Shown here one piece after another: positions 8,819 through 15,525 of a stretch of DNA of 27,674 nt. The notes beneath the pieces are model-generated. The model was not told the origin of the DNA, ran no database searches, and was given only the letters and a program-made list of their open reading frames with translations. Source of the stretch: Bacteroidota bacterium. GTDB taxonomy: Bacteria > Bacteroidota > Bacteroidia > UBA7662 > CANHCV01. The DNA lies in contig JAIYBD010000190.1 of assembly GCA_027488715.1 (NCBI GenBank), forward strand, positions 1-27,674, written 5' to 3'. A program made the position numbers and the translations under genes. Each line of letters begins with the position of its first letter. The first letter of the stretch is position 1.

Positions 8819-9352
8819 TTATGCGAGAAGTTGTTTACGAATATCATTTAATTGACGAGAAACCGATGCGTCGATGCGTCGATCTCCCATTTGAAGAATG
8901 TAGCCAGAGATCAAGCTAGGATCAACGGTAACATCGACTTGAATGGTTTTCCCGGTTTGTTGTTCCAAGGTACCTTTCAATTTATTCACTACATCGGAGG
9001 AAACATCGGAGGAAACGGTAAGTGTTGCTACCCCGGTTTTCTTCAGTTCGTGGTAAAGTTCAATGAATTGAGCGCAGAATTCATCCAAATGCGCTTCGCG
9101 GCGTTTGTGAATGGCCAACTGAACGAATTTTGCGATGATGGGTGAAAAGTGAGGGAATACGGCGGCAACCACATCCATTTTTTTGTCACCAGAAACGATG
9201 GGGCTGTGGAACAAGTTGTACAAATCTTCAGAGGTCGTAAGGGCCTCGTGAAGTTCTTGAACATCGTTGAACACGGCATCCAACTGATTCATTTCAGTGG
9301 CGATGTCGATGAGCGACTGGGCGTAACGAACGGCGAAACGATGGGCTGACAT
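8819..9352 (-). CDS. atpH: ATP synthase F1 delta subunit
   Basis: The delta subunit (OSCP homologue) ties the top of F1 to the peripheral stalk made by subunit b. The 177-residue product begins with the typical RYAQSLIDIA helix and contains the conserved FVQLAIHKRREAHLDEF region. It ends with the glycine-containing DPSLISGYILQMGDRRIDAS motif followed by SVSRQLNDIRKQL, characteristic of the C-terminal domain. The gene lies between atpF (6-base gap) and atpA (11-base gap), the standard order. Nothing unusual is visible. Confidence 0.95.
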   Translation of the reverse strand: MSAHRFAVRYAQSLIDIATEMNQLDAVFNDVQELHEALTTSEDLYNLFHSPIVSGDKKMDVVAAVFPHFSPIIAKFVQLAIHKRREAHLDEFCAQFIELYHELKKTGVATLTVSSDVSSDVVNKLKGTLEQQTGKTIQVDVTVDPSLISGYILQMGDRRIDASVSRQLNDIRKQLLA

Positions 9353-9358
9353 GGGCGA

Positions 9359-9847
9359 TTAATTCAACTTTACGTTATCCAATTCGCGATTCACGAACGA
9401 TTCTTGAGCAGAACGATCAGCGAATTTTTCGCGCAATACTTTTTCAGCGATGTCAACCGAAAGGTTGGCAACCATATTTTTTACTTCACGCAAGGCTGCG
9501 TTTTTCTCTGCTTCAATGGCAACGCGAGCGTCTTCGGCAAGTTTTTTACCGGCTGCTTCGGCATCGGCCTTGGCATCGGAGATCATTTTCTCGCGGATAG
9601 CTTTCGCTTCAGCAATGATGCGATCCTGCTCAATACGGGCTTGTTCAATGATTTTTGCATTTTCGTTGTTCAAACGAGCCATTTCATCCCGAGCTTGGTC
9701 GGCCTGGCGCAATGCATTTTCGATGGAGGTTTCACGCTCCTTCAATCCGGAAAGGATGGGACCCCAAGCTAATTTTTTGAGGAGGAATAAAACCACCAAA
9801 AAAGCTACGGAAGTCCAAATAATAGTACCTATACCTGCTGATAACAT
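9359..9847 (-). CDS. atpF: ATP synthase Fo subunit b
   Basis: Subunit b forms the peripheral stator stalk. The 162-residue product has one N-terminal membrane helix (about residues 5-24, GTIIWTSVAFLVVLFLLKK). A long charged, alanine-rich amphipathic helix follows, as expected for the dimeric right-handed coiled coil. The ENAL-RQADQARDEMARL segment and the DAKADAEAAGKKLAEDAR segment are typical. Only one b gene is seen, consistent with a homodimer. It follows atpE after a 79-base gap that holds a terminator-like hairpin (9875-9913), the largest gap in the operon. Confidence 0.95.
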   Translation of the reverse strand: MLSAGIGTIIWTSVAFLVVLFLLKKLAWGPILSGLKERETSIENALRQADQARDEMARLNNENAKIIEQARIEQDRIIAEAKAIREKMISDAKADAEAAGKKLAEDARVAIEAEKNAALREVKNMVANLSVDIAEKVLREKFADRSAQESFVNRELDNVKLN

Positions 9848-9874
9848 ATTTTTTCTGTTCTAAGGTTAATCTGC

Positions 9875-9913
9875 AAAAAAGATCCGGGCGGAAACCAACC
9901 GTTTCAGCGCCCG
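9875..9913 (-). terminator. Terminator-like hairpin between atpE and atpF
   Basis: On the transcribed (minus) strand an 11-bp stem forms from CGGGCG...GAAAC and GTTTC...CGCCCG. It has a two-base bulge (9906-9907), a five-base loop (9896-9900), then GATC and six T (9880-9875). It begins 13 bases after the atpE stop. It could act as a partial terminator or as a 3'-end stabiliser that raises atpE message over the downstream genes. Structure and T-tract are seen; function is inferred. Confidence 0.65.
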
Positions 9914-9926
9914 AACCTAAGTTTCA

Positions 9927-10181
9927 TTAAAGAACTACGAGCAAACAAACGATCACAGCAAACAAAGCAACACCTTCTACAAGGGCCGCAGCTACGATCA
10001 TGTTAGCACGAAGATCTCCACTAGCTTCTGGTTGACGAGCCATGGCTTCCAAAGCGGCAGCACCGATTCGACCTACACCCATGCCGGCAGCGATTGCAGC
10101 TACACCAGCACCGATACCAGCAAGACCTTTGTGCATCAAAGATTCTTGAGCTAGCATGAAAAGAGACATTAAAAATTCCAT
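9927..10181 (-). CDS. atpE: ATP synthase Fo subunit c
   Basis: Subunit c forms the proton-carrying ring. The 84-residue product is a two-helix hairpin. Helix 1 is glycine/alanine-rich (LAGIGAGVAAIAAGMGVGRI), the polar loop ARQPE lies at residues 48-52, and helix 2 carries the ion-binding Glu69 in AALVEGVALF. The Gln of helix 1 and the Ser/Thr and Tyr after the Glu that mark sodium-binding rings are not present, so a proton-coupled ring is expected. The N-terminus extends by about 15 residues (MEFLMSLFMLAQES), a common variation. A hairpin follows directly downstream. Confidence 0.96.
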   Translation of the reverse strand: MEFLMSLFMLAQESLMHKGLAGIGAGVAAIAAGMGVGRIGAAALEAMARQPEASGDLRANMIVAAALVEGVALFAVIVCLLVVL

Positions 10182-10206
10182 ATGATTTGATTTAATGGTT
10201 TAAAAA

Positions 10207-11352
10207 TTAGTGATGAACTTCTTCGGTGGCAGATCCAAAGTACAAAGCCGCCAACAAGGTGAATACGTAGGCTTGTAGAAAAGCTACAAGAAGTTCAATG
10301 AAGTTCATGAAAATCATGAAGGCCAACGATCCAACTCCGATACCATAACCGGCACCAGCGCTGTTTTGACCAAAAATGAAAATCAAAGAAACGAACGATA
10401 AAATGATGATGTGGCCCGCCGTAATATTCGCCGTTAAACGAACCATTAATACGAATGGCTTGATGAAGATACCCAAAATCTCAATGGGAATCAAAATCAC
10501 TTTCACAAATCCTGGAACCCCGGGAGGCCAAAAAATGTGACCCCAATAGTGGCCATTCCCGTTGATGGAAGTAACCACAAAAACTACGGTAGCCAAAACG
10601 GCGGTTACCCCTAAAGTACCCGTGATGTTGAATCCACCCAAAAATGGAATCAATCCCAATAAGTTCATCAAAAAGATGAAAAAGAACGTACTCAACAAGA
10701 AAGGCGTAAATTTCTCGTAGTGATGACCGATGGATGGTTTTGCAATCTCATCGCGGATGAAAAGAATGAGCGGCTCCAAGAATGATTGAAGTCCTTTTGG
10801 CGCTTTTCCAGCGTTTTTCTTGTACGATTTTGCAACGGAAGCGAAAATGAAGATGGTGATCGCCCCTACCAATAAAAATCCGAAAACCGATTTGGTGATG
10901 GAAAGGTCAAACAATTCGTGGTGTTTGGCGTGGTCGGGATGACCTTCAGCATCCACCGCCAACGTTCCATCTGCAGAAGAATAAATCTTTTCGTGGAACA
11001 TCACCATGTGATGCTCTGGATTGGCGTAGTAGTGTTCGTGCCCTTTTGGGGTAACGATGGATTGTTCGTTGTGGTAAAAATGAGAGGAAGAGAAAAATTC
11101 CCAACCTGCATCAGTTTTAACAATGATGGGAAGGTAGATGGAGAAATGCTTTTCTTCCGGCGTTCCTTCGTTGAGGGTGAAAAAGTGGATTTCGTGAGCG
11201 TCGGCAATGTGATGCATGATGAATTCGCCGGGCTTGAAGGCCGACTCTTCTTGGTGATTGCCTGCAGTTGAAGTTTCTGCTTGAACAGATTTTGCGCCAA
11301 AAAGCGAACAGATGAGCGCAAATAAAAACGTGTATTTCAAACCTTTAACCAT
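10207..11352 (-). CDS. atpB: ATP synthase Fo subunit a with periplasmic His-rich N-terminal domain
   Basis: Subunit a forms the proton half-channels beside the c ring. The 381-residue product is longer than the usual 240-270. Residues 1-25 are a signal peptide (ending SVQA) and residues 26-150 form a soluble, probably periplasmic, domain with 17 histidines. The canonical membrane part starts near 153. The essential Arg lies in FVLMVRLTANITAGH, and the C-terminal helix FIELLVAFLQAYVFTLLAAL is also canonical. A signal peptide on AtpB is known in Bacteroidota. The gene leads the operon and is preceded by a TAnnTTTG promoter. No atpI or atpZ gene lies upstream. Confidence 0.96.
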   Translation of the reverse strand: MVKGLKYTFLFALICSLFGAKSVQAETSTAGNHQEESAFKPGEFIMHHIADAHEIHFFTLNEGTPEEKHFSIYLPIIVKTDAGWEFFSSSHFYHNEQSIVTPKGHEHYYANPEHHMVMFHEKIYSSADGTLAVDAEGHPDHAKHHELFDLSITKSVFGFLLVGAITIFIFASVAKSYKKNAGKAPKGLQSFLEPLILFIRDEIAKPSIGHHYEKFTPFLLSTFFFIFLMNLLGLIPFLGGFNITGTLGVTAVLATVVFVVTSINGNGHYWGHIFWPPGVPGFVKVILIPIEILGIFIKPFVLMVRLTANITAGHIIILSFVSLIFIFGQNSAGAGYGIGVGSLAFMIFMNFIELLVAFLQAYVFTLLAALYFGSATEEVHH

Positions 11353-11380
11353 GAATTTCCGAGATCGGTCAATTTTGGTG

Positions 11381-11413
11381 CAAAGATAGGCTTATTATTT
11401 TGATTTTTTCAAC
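11381..11413 (-). promoter_or_regulatory. Probable promoter of the ATP synthase operon
   Basis: TATCTTTG (11388-11381) is a full -7 match. GTTG (11413-11410) is a 3/4 match to the -33 TTTG with a 21-base spacer. The leader before atpB would be about 25 bases. Read-through from the polyprenyl synthase gene is also possible because I see no convincing terminator between them. Confidence 0.6.
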
Positions 11414-11449
11414 AACACTCGCAACTATTTTTTAAAAAGAGTAAGTGTT

Positions 11450-12415
11450 TTATTTTGTGCGAGTTAGAATGTAATTGGCCAATTCTTCAAGCCCATTTCG
11501 TCCTTCATTATGGGGAAAAGTGTGCAAAAGTTTCAAGGCATCCAAACGGAACTCTTCCATTTTACGTTGCGCATATTCAATTCCACCAAATTTCTCGATT
11601 TCTGCTACCAACCAGTTAAGTTCCTCGGATGTTCCACCTTTGCGTTTAACGATGGAAACCATTTTGCTGCGATGCGGACTTTTGGTAAGCGCATAAATCA
11701 AAGGCAACGTCATTTTCCGTTCTTTGATATCGCCATTTTTGGGTTTTCCAGTTTCATTGTGGTCCAAATCCAACAAATCATCTTTGATTTGAAAGGCCAT
11801 GCCCAATTTTTCACCGAAGAGCCGCATGTGTTCAACTTCTGCTTCGCTTCGGCCTACGGATGCGGCGCCCATTGAGGTACAGGCTGCCAACAAAGAGGCG
11901 GTTTTTCCCCGAATGATGGTGTAATACACATCTTCCGTGATGTCCATTCGCCTCGCTTTTTCCATTTGAATCAATTCGCCTTCGGCCATGATTTCTACCG
12001 CATGAGAGGCAATTTCTAGCAAATGATATTGTTTGTGTTTTACGCTGAGTAATAAACCTTTCGATAGAAGGAAATCGCCCACCAAAACGGCAATTTTGTT
12101 TTTCCAAAGGGCATTGATGGAGAAAAATCCCCGCCGTTCATAGGCATCATCCACCACATCGTCGTGCACCAAACTGGCGGTGTGCAATAATTCGATAAGG
12201 GACGCTCCCACGTGCGTTGCCTCCTGAACTTCACCCAACATTTTGGCCGAAAGCAGGACCAACATCGGGCGCATTTGTTTTCCTTTTCTCTTGAGGATGT
12301 ACTTGGTTACGCGATCCAATAAAGGGGCATTCGATTTCACCGACTGTGCGAAATGCGCCTCAAAAGCTTTCATTTCAGGTTCGATGGTTTTCAGAATGCG
12401 GTCAAGTGGCGACAT
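11450..12415 (-). CDS. Long-chain polyprenyl diphosphate synthase
   Basis: This trans-prenyltransferase condenses isopentenyl diphosphate into a long all-trans chain, most likely the menaquinone side chain. The product from ATG 12415 is 321 residues. It shows the first Asp-rich motif in LVHDDVVDDAYERRG and the second in FQIKDDLLDLD, with GKQMRP near the N-terminus. The fifth residue before the first DDxxD is Ala, as in long-chain enzymes such as IspB, rather than the bulky aromatic residue of short-chain synthases. A TTG at 12424 is also in frame, but it overlaps the TACCTTTG promoter box (12422-12429), so ATG 12415 is preferred. menA and menC lie a few genes away. Chain length cannot be fixed from sequence. 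Confidence 0.92.
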   Translation of the reverse strand: MSPLDRILKTIEPEMKAFEAHFAQSVKSNAPLLDRVTKYILKRKGKQMRPMLVLLSAKMLGEVQEATHVGASLIELLHTASLVHDDVVDDAYERRGFFSINALWKNKIAVLVGDFLLSKGLLLSVKHKQYHLLEIASHAVEIMAEGELIQMEKARRMDITEDVYYTIIRGKTASLLAACTSMGAASVGRSEAEVEHMRLFGEKLGMAFQIKDDLLDLDHNETGKPKNGDIKERKMTLPLIYALTKSPHRSKMVSIVKRKGGTSEELNWLVAEIEKFGGIEYAQRKMEEFRLDALKLLHTFPHNEGRNGLEELANYILTRTK

Positions 12416-12421
12416 GAGGGG

Positions 12422-12429
12422 CAAAGGTA
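12422..12429 (-). promoter_or_regulatory. TAnnTTTG box before the polyprenyl synthase gene
   Basis: TACCTTTG on the minus strand ends only 6 bases before the ATG at 12415. Transcription would begin almost at the start codon. A TTTG at 12459-12456 is 26 bases upstream, longer than the usual spacer. The match is good but the distance is unusual. Confidence 0.45.
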
Positions 12430-12442
12430 AGGAAATGCGAGG

Positions 12443-13888
12443 TCAGTATTTGATGCAAACGTTTTTGGGTTCGGTAAAGAAACGGATGGCTTCCCAACCG
12501 CCTTCTCGACCAACGCCGCTGGCTTTCATGCCTCCAAAAGGTGTACGCAAATCGCGCAGCAACCAACAGTTCACCCAAATGATTCCGCTTTTGAGTTCTT
12601 CGGCTACTCGGTGAGCTCGATTCACGTCGCGGGTCCAAATGCTGGCCGCTAATCCGTAAACGGTGCTGTTGGCCATCTCAATGACTTCTTCTTCGGTATC
12701 AAAAGGCATGATGGTGATTACCGGACCAAAAATTTCTTCCTGATTGGTTCTGCACTGGAATGAAAGCCCTTCGATGATGGTGGGTTGAATGAAGAATCCC
12801 TCTTTGTTTTCACCTTCCAAATGAACTCGGTGTCCTCCGCAAAGGATGCGACCGCCTTCTTCTTTCGCCAATTCGATGTAGCTCAATACTTTGTTCATGT
12901 GAGCTTCGCTCACTACCGCTCCGGTTTGGGTGGTTTCATCGAATGGGTCACCAACGCGCATGGTCGATACTTTTTGGACCAATTGGTCGCGGAAGGTTTC
13001 GTAAATGTTTCGGTGAACGAAGACGCGGCTTCCGCATAAACAAATTTGTCCTTGGTTGGCGAAACTGCTTCCAATGGTGGTTTTGATGGCCAATTCGAGG
13101 TCGGCATCTTCAAAAATGATGTTGGGATTCTTTCCTCCAAGCTCCAAGCTCAGTTTTTTAAACATGGGAGCGGCAACGCTGGCGATGTGTTTTCCTGTTG
13201 CTGTGCCGCCGGTGAAGGAAATCACGGGAATATTGGGGTGGGCCACCAGCGGATTTCCGGCGGAGGGTCCGTTCCCGTGAACGATGTTGAGGACACCGGG
13301 AGGAAGGCCGGCTTCTTGGCAAATTTTTCCGAACAAATAAGCCGTATAGGGCGTAATTTCTGAAGGTTTGGCAACCACGCAATTGCCGGTGGCCAAGGCT
13401 GGAGCAATTTTCCATGTAAATAAATACAAGGGCAAATTCCACGGTGAAATGCATCCCACTACTCCATATGGCCGGCGCAAGGTGTAGTTGATGGCCGGCT
13501 CATGTTCCATGAAATGACTTTCTGAACTGAATTGGGTAATGGCATGAGCAAAAAACCGCATGTTGGAAGAAGCTCGGGGAATATCTACGTGCCGGGCTAA
13601 TTTCAAAGGCTTGCCATTGTCCATGGCTTCGGCACGCGCTAATTCTTCCAAATTTTGATCGATGAGATCGGCGATTTTGGATAGAATGGCTGATCGAGCG
13701 TCGATCGACATTTTACTCCAGGAGGGAAAAGCTGCAGATGCTGCTTGATAAGCCCTTTCCACATCGGCTTCATCGCCCAATGGAAGCTGGGCGTATACTT
13801 TTCCAGTAGAAGGATTCACCACGTCCATGGTTTTTCCATGAATGGGAGCAACCTGTTCTCCGTTGATGTAATGGGTTAAGGTAATCAT
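12443..13888 (-). CDS. Aldehyde dehydrogenase, 2-amino/2-hydroxymuconic semialdehyde type
   Basis: This NAD(P)-dependent aldehyde dehydrogenase oxidises an aldehyde to the acid. The 481-residue product has all catalytic residues: Asn151 in SPWNLP, Lys174 in AKPSE, the SFTGGTATGK loop, Glu249 in LSLELGGK and Cys283 in NQGQICLCGS. The C-terminal segment WVNCWLLRDLRTPFGGMKAS resembles ALDH8-type enzymes and bacterial hydroxymuconic semialdehyde dehydrogenases. This suggests a role in tryptophan (kynurenine) or aromatic breakdown, but no pathway partners are nearby. Its ATG overlaps the thiL TGA (ATGA), so the two are co-translated despite unrelated roles. The family is certain; the substrate is tentative. 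Confidence 0.9.
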   Translation of the reverse strand: MITLTHYINGEQVAPIHGKTMDVVNPSTGKVYAQLPLGDEADVERAYQAASAAFPSWSKMSIDARSAILSKIADLIDQNLEELARAEAMDNGKPLKLARHVDIPRASSNMRFFAHAITQFSSESHFMEHEPAINYTLRRPYGVVGCISPWNLPLYLFTWKIAPALATGNCVVAKPSEITPYTAYLFGKICQEAGLPPGVLNIVHGNGPSAGNPLVAHPNIPVISFTGGTATGKHIASVAAPMFKKLSLELGGKNPNIIFEDADLELAIKTTIGSSFANQGQICLCGSRVFVHRNIYETFRDQLVQKVSTMRVGDPFDETTQTGAVVSEAHMNKVLSYIELAKEEGGRILCGGHRVHLEGENKEGFFIQPTIIEGLSFQCRTNQEEIFGPVITIMPFDTEEEVIEMANSTVYGLAASIWTRDVNRAHRVAEELKSGIIWVNCWLLRDLRTPFGGMKASGVGREGGWEAIRFFTEPKNVCIKY

Positions 13889-14922
13889 GAATGTTCGTTT
13901 GTTTCCCAGCCTAAGGCTTGAATGGGGTGTTCGTTTCCGTTTCTGGATTCTAGAATTACCCCATCTTCCGCATCGGTGATATGGCCGATGATGGTGAGAT
14001 GGGGGTTGTTTTTGATGTGATCGTATTGATCCAAGGGAACGGTAAATAGCAATTCGTAATCTTCTCCTCCATTGAGGGCAATGGTGGTGGGTTCCAAATT
14101 CAAATCGAGAATGGTATCAATTACGATTTGCTCCATGGGTAAACGTTCTTCGTAAACCCGAGCTCCTACGTTGTTGGATTTGCAGATTTGATGAATTTCG
14201 GATGCGAGGGAATCCGACACATCGATCATGGAAGAAGGCGTGATGCCCCATTCTTTCAAAATGGTATGAAAATCGGTTCGGGCTTTGGGGCGCAATTGTT
14301 TTTGAAGAATGTATTCAAAACCATCCAATTCGGGTTGAACGGAGGGAGCTTCCTTGAAAATTCGTTTTTCTCTTTCCAAAATGGATAGGCCAGCGTAGGC
14401 GCCCCCAAGGTCGCCGGTGATGCAAAGCAAATCTGTTTTTTGGGCGCCTTTTCGGGTGATGATTTCCGCTTGATGAGCAAATCCGACAGCGGAGATATTG
14501 AGGATTAACCCGGAATGTGATGGAGCGATATCTCCACCTACCCAATCAACTTGATAATCGTCGCAGGCGTACAAAATTCCGGCCACCAATTCGTCCAAGG
14601 CTTCCAGCGTAAATTTGCTTGATAGTGCGAAATTTACGGTGATGTGGCTAGGGGTTGCATTCATTCCTGCCAAATCGGAGATGCCGTGGGTAACCAGTTT
14701 ATACCCCAAATGCTTGAGTGGAAAATAGGTGAGGTCGAAATGAACGCCTTCTACCATTTGGTCGGTGGTGAGTAATAGTTGCTGGCCAACGGGGGGTTGA
14801 ATGAGGGCAGCATCGTCGCCAGCAGCGAGAATGGTAGAGGAACGGTGCGTTTCGATGGCTCTAAGGAGTCGAGATTTTAACTCGAACTCGCCAACGGTGT
14901 GAATGGGAGTTAGATTTTCCAA
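13885..14922 (-). CDS. thiL: Thiamine-monophosphate kinase
   Basis: This enzyme phosphorylates thiamine monophosphate to the active cofactor thiamine diphosphate. The 345-residue product has the PurM-like fold motifs in order: AAGDDAALI near residue 34-42, TTDQMVEGVHFDL, SDLAGMNATPSHITV, VGGDIAPS, ITGDLGGAYAGL, IDVSDSLASEI and NGGEDYELLFTV near the C-terminus. These match the Mg2+ and substrate-binding residues of the family. The start is a TTG at 14922; no in-frame ATG occurs upstream before the promoter box at 14940-14947. No TPP riboswitch is visible in front. It shares a message with the aldehyde dehydrogenase through an ATGA overlap. Confidence 0.94.
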   Translation of the reverse strand: MENLTPIHTVGEFELKSRLLRAIETHRSSTILAAGDDAALIQPPVGQQLLLTTDQMVEGVHFDLTYFPLKHLGYKLVTHGISDLAGMNATPSHITVNFALSSKFTLEALDELVAGILYACDDYQVDWVGGDIAPSHSGLILNISAVGFAHQAEIITRKGAQKTDLLCITGDLGGAYAGLSILEREKRIFKEAPSVQPELDGFEYILQKQLRPKARTDFHTILKEWGITPSSMIDVSDSLASEIHQICKSNNVGARVYEERLPMEQIVIDTILDLNLEPTTIALNGGEDYELLFTVPLDQYDHIKNNPHLTIIGHITDAEDGVILESRNGNEHPIQALGWETNEHS

Positions 14923-14939
14923 GGGAATGAATTGAGGAA

Positions 14940-14947
14940 CAAAAATA
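14940..14947 (-). promoter_or_regulatory. TAnnTTTG box before thiL
   Basis: TATTTTTG on the minus strand matches the -7 consensus and lies 17 bases before the TTG start of thiL. No clear -33 box is seen. Confidence 0.4.
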
Positions 14948-15174
14948 ACAAGGGGTTGCTGGATTTGGTTTGCTTTTCTGGAAGATGGTTGAAAAGGAAT
15001 GGGGAACGGAGCCGGATTATTTTGGTGTAGTTTAATAAAGAAATTGATTGGCGGGTTTTGGAGGGAAAGCCAAAAACCGTTTGAAATTCGGATGAGATGG
15101 TGCTGTTAAGGGAAAATTCACCACTGCCCTTCGACTTTCTAGTCTCGATACTCCACTCGCTTTTCTCGCGGCAT

Positions 15175-15244
15175 GGTCCCTGAGTCCAATCGAAGGGTGG
15201 TCCTTGAGTTTATCGAAGGGCGGTCCCTGAGTTTATCGAAGGGG
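15175..15244 (+). repeat. Three tandem copies of a GGTCCCTGAG...CGAAGGG repeat
   Basis: Units at 15175-15198, 15199-15221 and 15222-15244 share GGTCC(C/T)TGAG followed by a variable 4-6 base middle and CGAAGGG. The same family occurs as a near-perfect array at 20884-20952 and in degenerate form at 21100-21290. Repeats of this type are common intergenic elements in many bacteria; their ends can pair (CCCT/AGGG). Confidence 0.9.
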
Positions 15245-15254
15245 ATTTATCCCC
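15241..15254. repeat. Short GGGGA-TTTA-TCCCC hairpin
   Basis: A 5-bp inverted repeat sits at the end of the tandem array. A similar one (GGGGG-ATAA-CCCCC) lies at 20463-20476 in the other repeat-rich gap. No T-tract follows, so it is not a standard terminator. Confidence 0.5.
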
Positions 15255-15283
15255 CATTTTCAGCTATTCAATTTTTTGGGTAA

Positions 15284-15436
15284 ATCAATTTCTGGTCAAG
15301 AAAATTGCTCTTTTTATCCAAATGGAGAATACGATCCAGTGATCTTCATTCTCTCTTCAATAAATTTCGGGACCAACTCAAGGAACAAGGTTCTACAGTT
15401 GTTGAGTACACCCTCGGTAAAAAACGCAAGATTTAA
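15284..15436 (+). pseudogene. Possible gene remnant, unrecognised
   Basis: After a TAA at 15281-15283 the frame stays open for 50 codons to a TAA at 15434-15436. It ends with a hydrophilic stretch containing FNKFRDQLKEQG and EYTLGKKRKI that looks like the natural C-terminus of a protein. There is no start codon. A second frame (15276-15464, TTG start) overlaps it and is also protein-like in its first half (SGQENCSFYPNGEYDPVIF). This could mean a frameshifted fragment of a lost gene. I do not recognise the family and a chance open frame remains possible. Confidence 0.25.
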
Positions 15437-15497
15437 ATTAAGCAGCAAAAGAAGGATTTTTTGACGAATTTCAAACATCTACGAAGGTTTCAGGTTG

Positions 15498-15505
15498 TAC
15501 TTTTG
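15498..15505 (+). promoter_or_regulatory. TAnnTTTG box before the DUF3050 gene
   Basis: TACTTTTG is a full match to the -7 consensus, 20 bases before the ATG at 15526. It gives a leader of about 16 bases. No well-spaced TTTG -33 box is evident. Confidence 0.45.
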
Positions 15506-15525
15506 TAACCGTAAAATCATCTCGC

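Larger units (their letters stand above)
14923..15525. other. Repeat-containing intergenic gap between thiL and the DUF3050 gene
   Basis: This divergent gap holds the thiL promoter box, three tandem copies of a 23-24 bp repeat (15175-15244), a GGGGA/TCCCC hairpin (15241-15254) and the DUF3050 promoter box. Between 15284 and 15436 two overlapping plus-strand frames look protein-like, possibly a decayed gene. Nothing else was recognised. Confidence 0.6.

Noticed and set aside
11401..11449. Terminator between the polyprenyl synthase gene and atpB
   Set aside because: Only a 6-bp AACACT/AGTGTT pairing with a loop of more than 20 bases is present, too weak to call.
12416..12424. TTG start of the polyprenyl synthase at 12424
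   Set aside because: The TTG is the end of the TACCTTTG promoter box; the ATG at 12415 gives a normal N-terminus.
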